42,078 nt of DNA. Origin: Candidatus Thermoflexus sinensis. GTDB taxonomy: Bacteria > Chloroflexota > Anaerolineae > Thermoflexales > Thermoflexaceae. The notes under the pieces are model-generated. The model was not told the DNA's origin. It saw only the letters and a list, made by a program, of their open reading frames with translations, and did no database searches. A program made the translations under genes and the position numbers. Shown in pieces: positions 35,786 through 42,078 of the stretch (within the stretch, counting starts at the first letter, position 1; each line of letters starts with the position of its first letter). The DNA lies in the NCBI GenBank assembly GCA_016842045.1, contig JAEVEY010000073.1, positions 1 to 42,078 of the forward strand, written 5' to 3'.

Positions 35786-36943
35786 ATGCTCGGAGTGGGC
35801 ATCCCGAGCCGAAAGGGGCGATCCATAGATGTGTTTGGGCTTCTGGTGATCAGCGGCATTCTGGTCCTTCTGATGGCCGGGAGAACCGTGGAGCCGTCCT
35901 GGCGGATCATCCTGGGGGGGATCGGGTTTCTGGATGCGGCCCTCGCCGCCACGTGGATCCTGGGGCTTCCCGGCGTTCCCGTCCTGATCCTGGCCCGGGC
36001 GGCTCTTGGACTCGTCCTCGGCCTGGGGTTGATGTTCACCCTTGGTCTGGCCACGGGCCTGATCCTCTGTCTCCTGGCGATGGCCCTGGGGATCGCCGCG
36101 CTCCCCCGGGCCCGGCTCCCCCTGCTTCTGATCCTTCCGGGCGCTTTTTATCTGCTGGTCTTTTTCGCCTTCGCAGTGGGCATCATTGCGGTGATCAGCT
36201 TCCTGAAGCGAGGACCTTACGGGGGGATCCGATGGGTGTTCGTCCTGGAGAACTATCAGCGAGCCCTGGATCCCCTGTATGTGCAGATCATTCTGATGTC
36301 CCTCTGGATCGCGCTGGTGACCACCGGGTTGTGTCTCCTCATCGGCTATCCCGTCGCTTATGCGATGGCGCGCGCTCCGGCGCGGTGGCGTAATACACTC
36401 CTGATCCTCATCATGATCCCCTTCTGGACCAACTTCCTGGTTCGCACCCTGGCGCTGATGTTTGTGCTGCGCTCGGATGGCCCGATCAACGGCCTCCTGA
36501 TGGCATCAGGTTTGATCCAGGAGCCTCTATCGTTGCTTTTCACGCAAAACGCGGTGATCCTCGGCCTGGTTTACGGCGAGCTTCCTTTTATGATCCTTCC
36601 CCTCTATGCCACGCTGGAGCGTTTCGATTTCTCCCTGGTGGAAGCCGCCCATGATCTGGGCGCGAACGAATGGCAGGCCTTCCGGCGGGTGATCTGGCCG
36701 CTCACCCTCCCCGGCGTCCTCGCGGGATCGACGCTGGTCTTCATCCCCTCGGTGGGCGCGTTCATCACGCCGGATCTGCTGGGCGGGGCGAAGACGATGA
36801 TGATCGGCAATGTGATCCAGTATCAGTTCCTCACGGTCCGCCACTGGCCCTTCGGCTCCGCCCTCTCGCTGATCCTGATGGCGATGGTGCTGGTCGCCAC
36901 CATGATCTATCTCCGCGTCGGCGGAAGGGAGCGCGTGCTATGA
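35786..36943 (+). CDS. potB: PotB-type permease with extra N-terminal membrane region
   Basis: A 385-residue permease. The usual PotB core begins near residue 110 (LLLILPGAFYLLVFFAFAVG). It carries the EAA loop EAAHDLGANEWQAFRRVIWPLTLPGV, which docks on PotA, and the FIPSVGAFITPDLLGG segment. About 105 extra residues at the N-terminus form three or four hydrophobic segments not found in typical 280-300-residue PotB proteins. A good AGGAGGGG lies before ATG 35786, so the long form is the likely product. The stop overlaps the potC start (ATGA). Confidence 0.9.
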   Translation: MLGVGIPSRKGRSIDVFGLLVISGILVLLMAGRTVEPSWRIILGGIGFLDAALAATWILGLPGVPVLILARAALGLVLGLGLMFTLGLATGLILCLLAMALGIAALPRARLPLLLILPGAFYLLVFFAFAVGIIAVISFLKRGPYGGIRWVFVLENYQRALDPLYVQIILMSLWIALVTTGLCLLIGYPVAYAMARAPARWRNTLLILIMIPFWTNFLVRTLALMFVLRSDGPINGLLMASGLIQEPLSLLFTQNAVILGLVYGELPFMILPLYATLERFDFSLVEAAHDLGANEWQAFRRVIWPLTLPGVLAGSTLVFIPSVGAFITPDLLGGAKTMMIGNVIQYQFLTVRHWPFGSALSLILMAMVLVATMIYLRVGGRERVL

Positions 36944-38148
36944 GCGTGCCGGTCGTCACTCAGCCGGAGCGGGCAGCGATCCGTCCTCTGCCGGGCCTGG
37001 TGCTGTATGGGGTGGAAGGGCTGGAATGGACCGTCGGCGGGCTGATCGCGTTGCATCTGGGGAGCGCCCTGGGGGCTGCGATCCCCTGGCTGACCGGCCT
37101 GGGGGTCCTGGGCGATCTGCTGGAGATCGCTCGTCGATGGACGGGTCCGGAGGGGCCGGGCTGGCCACGGCTGGCCAGCGGTCTGCTGGCATGTTATGGG
37201 GCGTTGCTCCTCGCCGGCTGGCTCTGGCGTCGTCCGGGGCGAACGGGGAAGATCCTGCGGCATCTCCTCACCTGGGGCTCCCTGACCCTGATTTTCCTTG
37301 GGCTGGTTCTCCTGGACATCAATCGGGAGCATATCCTGGGTCGTTTCCTGCGGGTGGAGCCCTGGCCGGTTCCCGCCTTTCGCTTCGCCGCGGAGTGGCG
37401 CGTGGGGATGATCGGCCTGACTTTCCTTTTCCTGTATGTTCCGATTTTCATCCTGGTTATGTTCTCTTTCAACGCCTCCCCGATCGCAACGGTATGGAAG
37501 GGTTTCTCCACCGCGTGGTATGAGCGGGTTTTGCGGGATTCGCTGGTCCTGGCCGCAGCGCAGCGGAGCCTGCTGATCGCCTTCCTGGCAACGGCGATCT
37601 CCACCGTTCTGGGGACGATGCTGGCCCTCGGGCTGGACCGGTACCGGTTCCTCGGGAAGACGATTCTGGAGGGCCTGTTGTATCTTCCCATCATCATCCC
37701 CGAGATCGTGATGGGGGTCGGCCTCCTGTTGTTCTTCGTCCTGACGCAGACCCCTCTGAGCGTGTGGACGATCCTGATCGCCCATGTGGCTTTCTGTGTG
37801 CCTTTCGTCTACGTCATTGTCCGCGCCCGGCTGGCGACTTATGATCGCACCCTTGAGGAAGCCGCTCAGGATCTGGGGGCCAATGAGTGGGAGACCTTCC
37901 GGCGGATCACACTGCCGTTGTTGATGCCGGGGATCCTGGGGGGCGCTTTAATGGCCTTCACCCTTTCCATTGACGACTTCGTGATCACGTTCTTCGTCAC
38001 GGGCCCGGGATCCACCACGCTCCCCGTGCTGCTGTATTCCAAGGTCCGGCTGGGGATCACGCCGGAGCTGAATGCGATTTCCTCCCTGCTTTTCGGGGCT
38101 TCTCTGACTTTTGTGTTGCTTTCCCTGATCGCGCAACGTCGTCAGTGA
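36940..38148 (+). CDS. potC: PotC-type permease with extra N-terminal membrane region
   Basis: A 402-residue permease. The conserved PotC core begins near residue 155 (VGMIGLTFLFLYVPIFILVMFSFN). It includes the EAA loop EEAAQDLGANEWETFRRITLPLLMPGI and the SIDDFVITFF segment. As in PotB, the N-terminus has an extension of about 150 residues with several hydrophobic stretches; normal PotC has about 260 residues. ATG 36940 overlaps the potB stop by four bases, which implies translational coupling. No potD substrate-binding gene follows. The next gene is a cell-wall amidase behind a mobile element. Confidence 0.9.
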   Translation: MSVPVVTQPERAAIRPLPGLVLYGVEGLEWTVGGLIALHLGSALGAAIPWLTGLGVLGDLLEIARRWTGPEGPGWPRLASGLLACYGALLLAGWLWRRPGRTGKILRHLLTWGSLTLIFLGLVLLDINREHILGRFLRVEPWPVPAFRFAAEWRVGMIGLTFLFLYVPIFILVMFSFNASPIATVWKGFSTAWYERVLRDSLVLAAAQRSLLIAFLATAISTVLGTMLALGLDRYRFLGKTILEGLLYLPIIIPEIVMGVGLLLFFVLTQTPLSVWTILIAHVAFCVPFVYVIVRARLATYDRTLEEAAQDLGANEWETFRRITLPLLMPGILGGALMAFTLSIDDFVITFFVTGPGSTTLPVLLYSKVRLGITPELNAISSLLFGASLTFVLLSLIAQRRQ

Positions 38149-38449
38149 GATCAGGGGCACGGGTCATCCGATGGCCCGCTTCGGCGTGGGAAGAGGGGGT
38201 AGGGGGAGGGGCAAATTCGGAGTCCTAACCGGCACCACCAGGATAGGAGTTACGCAGTTCGGGGCTCGCGAGAAGAGGTAAAATGGCCCCACCCCCTTTG
38301 ATCCCCCCTCCCCACGGCCCTTTGGGCCGTGGGGAGGGGGGATCAATATATTTTTGGGGGGAGTCGCGCGCCGAAGGCGCGCGACTCCCCCCAAAAACCC
38401 CCAGGAGAAAACCAACCGCGTAACTCCTACAGGATTGAAACAGAGCACC
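38149..38449. other. Gap between potC and the amidase gene
   Basis: It is filled by a complete family A element (38239-38434 with its flanks). The remaining 90 bases after potC contain no obvious terminator or promoter. Confidence 0.5.
38239..38434. mobile_element. Complete family A element with 5-bp flanking repeats
   Basis: The element spans 38244-38429 (186 bases). Termini TAGGAGTTACGCAGTT (38244-38259) and AACCGCGTAACTCCTA (38414-38429) are inverted repeats at 15 of 16 positions. CAGGA flanks both sides directly (38239-38243 and 38430-38434), a likely 5-bp target duplication. Inside are two perfect giant hairpins: arms 38300-38320/38324-38344 (loop TTT) and arms 38351-38372/38376-38397 (loop GAA). 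No coding capacity. Confidence 0.8.
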
Positions 38450-39232
38450 ATGAGCACCTTATCGCGCTCCGCAAGGGAGCCTCGAAAGCGAACCCGCCCA
38501 CCGATGGCTTATCCTCGCGCTGGAGGCGAGATCCCGGGGTTCCGAAGGCTGCTTCCGCGGGTTCTCCCCCCTGTGCTGTTTCTCGCGCTGTTGCTCCTGG
38601 GGCTGCTCGGCGGCCTATGGCTTTATCGGAGGCTTTCGGGCGCCATGACCGGACACGAGGCTTATATCGCCCTCCAGCCGCCGTCTCCCTCCCGATCTCC
38701 CCGTGTGGGCCTGGTCGCCGGGCATCTGGGGCACGATAGCGGGGCGGTTTGCGCCGATGGGCTCACCGAGGTGGAAGTGAACACGGCGATCGCTCGGGGG
38801 GTGGCCCGCCGTCTGGAGGCGCTGGGATACGCGGTGGACGTGCTGGAGGAGTTTGATGAGCGGCTTCATGGATACCGCGCGGCGGCTTTGCTCTCGATTC
38901 ACGCGGACTCCTGCGAATACATCAATGAGCTGGCAACCGGATTTAAGGTCGCGCGGGCCCAGGCCGATGCGGTGCCGGAGCAGAGCGATCGCCTGGTGGC
39001 CTGTCTGATCTCCGCCTATGGCCGGAAGACCGGATTGCGCTTCCATGCGGATAGCATCACCTACGACATGACGGACTACCACGCGTTTCGGGAGATCGCC
39101 CCGGAAACCCCTGCGGCGATCATCGAGACCGGGTTCCTTTATCTGGATCGGGATCTTCTCACCCGAGGGCGGGAGCAGGTGATCGAAGGGATTGTGGAAG
39201 GGCTGCGCTGTTTTCTGGAGGAAAGCGAGTAA
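38450..39232 (+). CDS. N-acetylmuramoyl-L-alanine amidase (Amidase_3)
   Basis: A 260-residue zinc amidase that cleaves the bond between muramic acid and L-Ala of peptidoglycan. A basic N-terminus and one membrane helix (about 43-62, VLFLALLLLGLLGGLWLYRR) anchor it, with the catalytic domain outside. Zinc ligands are expected at His in AGHLGHDSG, Glu in LTEVEVNTAIA and His in LLSIHADSC. The catalytic Glu is in AIIETGFLYL. The Cys in DSGAVCADG and the Glu/Asp-rich loop follow the family pattern. ATG 38450 is chosen, though the ribosome binding site is poor and a family A element ends 20 bases upstream. A bidirectional hairpin follows the stop. Confidence 0.85.
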   Translation: MSTLSRSAREPRKRTRPPMAYPRAGGEIPGFRRLLPRVLPPVLFLALLLLGLLGGLWLYRRLSGAMTGHEAYIALQPPSPSRSPRVGLVAGHLGHDSGAVCADGLTEVEVNTAIARGVARRLEALGYAVDVLEEFDERLHGYRAAALLSIHADSCEYINELATGFKVARAQADAVPEQSDRLVACLISAYGRKTGLRFHADSITYDMTDYHAFREIAPETPAAIIETGFLYLDRDLLTRGREQVIEGIVEGLRCFLEESE

Positions 39233-39271
39233 AAAACTGCGACGGCGGCTTCAAGCCGCCGTCGCAGTTTT
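39233..39271. terminator. Bidirectional terminator between amidase and secF
   Basis: Arms of 19 bases (39233-39251 and 39253-39271) pair perfectly, with AAAA and TTTT at the outer ends. It therefore works as a rho-independent terminator in both directions for the convergent genes. Confidence 0.75.
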
Positions 39272-39319
39272 CACGAGAGGATCGGTGAGCGGAACGGTAG
39301 CGATCGGCTGCTTTCCCCG

Positions 39320-40249
39320 TTAAGGGACGGGCTGCTCCGCCGGCCGGCGGAACCAGGTCCGCCACTCCCGCTTCTCCCAGACCACCAGGATGGGTGCCGC
39401 GTTGAAGATGGAGGAATAGGTTCCGCTGATCATCCCGATCAGTAGCGTCGCGATAAACTGGCGGATCGTTGTCCCCCCGAAGAGGAGCAGGGCCACCAGC
39501 GTGAAAATCAGCGTGAGCTGGGTGTTGATCGACCGGTCCAGGGTTTGCAGGATGCTGTGGTTCACGATCCGCTCGTAAGGCTCGCCGCGATAGCGGATGA
39601 GGTTCTCACGGATCCGGTCGAACACCACGATGGAATCGTGGACGGAGAAGCCGATCACCGTCAGCACGGCGGTAAGGAAGAGGGCGTCCACCTCCCAGCC
39701 GAAGACCTTCCCGAAGATCGAGGCGGTGCCCACCACCACGGCCACATCGTGCAGCAAAGCCAGGACGGCGGCGACGCCGTAGCGAAAGGCATGGGGGATG
39801 TGCCGGAAAGCGAAGGTGAGGTAAAGCATGATCGCTAAGGAGGCCATGGCCACCGCCGCCAAGGCGCCGCGGGTCACTTCAGCGCCCACCGTGGGCCCGA
39901 CGGACTCAAAGCGCTCCAGGGTGATCTCCCCGTAGCGGGAGCGCAGGGCTTCCTCCAGCCGCGTCTTGGTGGGCGCGTCCATCTCCCGGGTGCGGATGAT
40001 CAGGGTGCCCTGCAGCGATGGCTGGACCCGTATGTCGGCGACGTTGAACCCGGTGGTCTGTCCGACGATCCCGATGACCTCTTCGCTGGAGACAGGAACG
40101 CCTGTTGGAAGCCGGATCTCCATCAACGAGCCGCCGGTATAGTCGATGGCCAGAGGCAATCCATAGAGGGCCAGAGAGATCAGACCCGGAATGATCACCA
40201 GAAGCGAAAGCGCGAAATACCAGTAACGCTTGCCGATGATATCGATCAT
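39320..40249 (-). CDS. secF: Protein translocase subunit SecF
   Basis: A 309-residue RND-fold membrane protein that, with SecD, uses the proton/ion gradient to help pull proteins out of SecYEG. The first helix ends in the conserved LAIDYTGGSLMEIRL. The periplasmic P4 domain follows, then five helices with FSVHDSIVVFDRIRENL (helix 4 region) and SINTQLTLIFTLVALLLFGG. Length is normal. The start has GGGGAGGCAAAGG. It is separated from secD by 166 bases containing a small family A element, whereas secD and secF usually sit tightly together. Confidence 0.95.
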   Translation of the reverse strand: MIDIIGKRYWYFALSLLVIIPGLISLALYGLPLAIDYTGGSLMEIRLPTGVPVSSEEVIGIVGQTTGFNVADIRVQPSLQGTLIIRTREMDAPTKTRLEEALRSRYGEITLERFESVGPTVGAEVTRGALAAVAMASLAIMLYLTFAFRHIPHAFRYGVAAVLALLHDVAVVVGTASIFGKVFGWEVDALFLTAVLTVIGFSVHDSIVVFDRIRENLIRYRGEPYERIVNHSILQTLDRSINTQLTLIFTLVALLLFGGTTIRQFIATLLIGMISGTYSSIFNAAPILVVWEKREWRTWFRRPAEQPVP

Positions 40250-40294
40250 CCTTTGCCTCCCCAGGTTAAAACCTTGCCTGGAGGTTTGCTGAAA

Positions 40295-40378
40295 TAGAAG
40301 TTACGCCGTTCGGGGCCCGCGAGAAGAGGTGGAATGGCCCCCCAAACCCCCAGGAGAAAACTAACTGCGCAACTCATA
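40295..40378. mobile_element. Short family A derivative between secD and secF
   Basis: Termini TAGAAGTTACGCCGTT (40295-40310) and AACTGCGCAACTCATA (40363-40378) are variants of the family A ends. Both arms are kept (GAAGAGGTGGAATGGCCCC and CCCCCAGGAGAAAACT), but the two giant hairpins have been deleted cleanly between them, leaving 84 bases. Confidence 0.75.
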
Positions 40379-40415
40379 CTTATCCGAGCACACGGCCTGG
40401 GCTTGTGACAAACCC

Positions 40416-41834
40416 TCAAATCCCAAACCAGCGCCCGTGGGCCTGAGCGCTGAGCCGATCCAGCAGCGCGTGCAGGAAGGCCCGTGTGACCCAGATGCCC
40501 GTGAACAGGCTGGCCGCCACCCCGATAGCCAGCGTAAGGGCGAACCCCCGCACCATGCTCGCCCCAAAGTTCATGCCGAAGACATACAGGATGGCGCAGG
40601 TGATCAGGGTGGAGATGTTGGAATCCCGGATCGAGGGCCAGGCCCGCTCGAAGCCATAATCGATGGCCAGGGCGAGGTTGCGGCCGGCGCGGAGCTCTTC
40701 TTTCAATCGTTCGAAGATCAGGATGTTGGCATCCACGGCCATTCCAATCGAGAGCACAAACCCGGCGATCCCGGGCAGGGTCAGGGTGACCGGCAACAGC
40801 TTGAAGATGGCGAACACCAGAGCGGTGTAAAGGCTGAGGGCGAGAACAGCCAGGATCCCCGGCACCCGATAATAGAGGATCATGAAGAGGGCCACCGTGG
40901 CGAACCCCACAATCCCGGCGATCAAACTGCGGTGAATCGACTCCCGGCCCAGGGTCGGCCCGATGTTCCGCGTGTCCACGATCTTCAAGGGCACCGGCAG
41001 GGCACCATAACGCAGGGTCACCGCCAGGGATTCGGCGTCGGCCAGCGTGCTCCCGGAGCCCATGCGGATCACCCCCTGGCCCTGGGTGATCGGCTCCTGG
41101 ATCACCGGGCAGGAGATCACCTTCTTATCCAGCACAATGCAGAGGTAACGCCCCACGTTCTGAGATGTATATTCCGCGAAGAGCCGCGTGCCCTCCGCAT
41201 CCAGGGTGAAGGCCACCTCCGGCTGGCGGAATTGATCCAGCTGAGGCCGGGCGCTGCGCAGATTCCGACCGGTCATAACGGTCCGATAAACCCGCTCCGT
41301 CGGGCTCACCGGAGCGGTCCCCGTAATCGGCGCGGTTTCCGTCAGCGTTGGAGCAGGAGTCAGCGTCGGTGTCCCAGTCGGGGGAACCGTCTCTGTCGGG
41401 GAGATATCCAGGGTGGTGCGGATGGTGGTGCCCTCCGGGATAGGAGTGGCACCGGCGTCCACGAACTCCAGCAGGCCGGTCTGCTTGATGGTATTCACGG
41501 CCTGCTCCAGGTTCGTGACCCCGGGGAGTTCCACCACGATCCGCCGGGTTCCGGCGATCTGCACCACCGGCTCGCTCACACCCAGGGCGTTGACCCGGTT
41601 CTCAATAATGCGTCGGGTATCTTCCAGGTTTCCACGATCCACCGGCTGATTCGGCGGGACATCTGCCTCCAGGAGGATCTGGATTCCTCCCTGGAGATCC
41701 AGCCCGAGCACGGTGCGGATCTCCCGGTGGATGCCCAGGAAATCGATCGCAATCTGGGTTTCCGAGAAATCGACCCAGAGGGCGAAAACCGCTAAAAGGC
41801 CGATAATGGCCAGCCAGAGATTCGGATTCCGCAT
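40416..41834 (-). CDS. secD: Protein translocase subunit SecD
   Basis: A 472-residue SecD. The first helix (about 5-21) is followed by VLGLDLQGGIQILLEAD, the conserved DLxGG motif. The P1 domain begins with NRVNALGVSEPVVQIAGTRRIVVELPG and contains an unusual Pro/Thr-rich insertion at about residues 144-181 (ISPTETVPPTGTPTLTPAPT). The C-terminal six-helix part has the GMAVDANILIFERLKEE motif that couples to ion flow. ATG 41834 is chosen because GAGAGG precedes it and the membrane helix follows at once; an earlier in-frame start at 41951 would read through the promoter. Confidence 0.94.
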   Translation of the reverse strand: MRNPNLWLAIIGLLAVFALWVDFSETQIAIDFLGIHREIRTVLGLDLQGGIQILLEADVPPNQPVDRGNLEDTRRIIENRVNALGVSEPVVQIAGTRRIVVELPGVTNLEQAVNTIKQTGLLEFVDAGATPIPEGTTIRTTLDISPTETVPPTGTPTLTPAPTLTETAPITGTAPVSPTERVYRTVMTGRNLRSARPQLDQFRQPEVAFTLDAEGTRLFAEYTSQNVGRYLCIVLDKKVISCPVIQEPITQGQGVIRMGSGSTLADAESLAVTLRYGALPVPLKIVDTRNIGPTLGRESIHRSLIAGIVGFATVALFMILYYRVPGILAVLALSLYTALVFAIFKLLPVTLTLPGIAGFVLSIGMAVDANILIFERLKEELRAGRNLALAIDYGFERAWPSIRDSNISTLITCAILYVFGMNFGASMVRGFALTLAIGVAASLFTGIWVTRAFLHALLDRLSAQAHGRWFGI

Positions 41835-41874
41835 GGGCCTCTCATCCTGAACATAGATCTGGGCAAGCGGTTTG

Positions 41875-41903
41875 ATTATAGGGAGGGGCGGATTGGAAGG
41901 CAA
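41875..41903 (-). promoter_or_regulatory. Promoter of secD
   Basis: On the minus strand TTGCCT (41898-41903), a 17-base spacer and a perfect TATAAT (41875-41880). Transcription would start near 41868, leaving about 34 bases to the secD start. Confidence 0.65.
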
Positions 41904-42008
41904 GCCCTGCATGTGGTTCCCCGCATGGGAGCCACAGGGAGGGAGGGGCAAGCCGCCTTACCCTGAGCTAAAATGATTCGGGCCTGCCTGGTTTTTGTTT
42001 TGTGGAAT

Positions 42009-42078
42009 TAGGACTTACGCAGTTCGTTTCCCATGGGGGCTTTGGGGGCGGAGCGGGGCGCCTTCGGCGCCCCGCTCC
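42009..42078 (+). mobile_element. Family A element, right part cut by window edge
   Basis: Terminus TAGGACTTACGCAGTT (42009-42024) differs from the family A consensus at one base. The adjacent sequence CGTTTCCCATGGGGGCTTTGGGGGCGG and a GCGGGGCGCC-TTC-GGCGCCCCGC hairpin differ from the other copies, so this may be a subfamily. The rest lies outside the window. Confidence 0.65.

Overview
The window is GC-rich bacterial chromosome. Gene content and style point to a thermophilic member of Chloroflexota, perhaps a Thermoflexus-like lineage. The clues are Pro/Thr-rich extracytoplasmic linkers, DUF2142-type membrane proteins, an archaeal-type apgM phosphoglycerate mutase, an F420/LLM-type oxidoreductase and an RpoC with a long coiled-coil insertion. 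The lineage is inferred from reading, not from a database search. No rRNA, tRNA, CRISPR array, phage gene or transposase was found.

Layout. 1-3570: a C39-peptidase/TPR protein, a 56-residue minus-strand small ORF with its own promoter, a flavin reductase-like protein and a DegV lipid-binding protein. 3770-9292 (minus): UDP-glucose dehydrogenase, then a nucleoside/sugar-type ABC importer in which one permease is fused to the double ATPase. 9624-17056 (minus): a DnaQ-DinG exonuclease-helicase and rpoC, which has no rpoB beside it. 17057-18298 is a gene-free stretch with mobile-element copies and a strong minus-strand promoter. 18299-21841 (plus): three small envelope or unknown proteins, then infC-rpmI-rplT and a TrmH/SpoU rRNA methyltransferase. 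21906-30270 (minus): the Rel/SpoT (p)ppGpp enzyme, a lone CoxM-type FAD subunit, a hotdog thioesterase, an LLM oxidoreductase, an M28 lipoprotein peptidase, apgM and a small membrane protein. 30371-39232 (plus): a DUF2142-like membrane protein, a zinc-ribbon membrane protein, agmatinase, potABC and a cell-wall amidase. 39320-41834 (minus): secF and secD.

How the genes work together. Agmatinase makes putrescine and sits just upstream of potABC, a polyamine-type importer, which suggests a polyamine module, but no potD substrate-binding gene is present. infC, rpmI, rplT, the SpoU methylase, Rel and rpoC form a translation/transcription and stringent-response neighbourhood. secD and secF form the usual protein-export accessory pair but are split by a small mobile element.

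The most striking non-coding feature is a set of at least four families of short non-autonomous elements with terminal inverted repeats. Several carry recognisable target-site duplications (9, 8, 8 and 5 bp), and most are packed with long GC-rich hairpins. They fill most intergenic gaps, sit directly against start codons, and split secD from secF. No enzyme to move them is encoded in the window.
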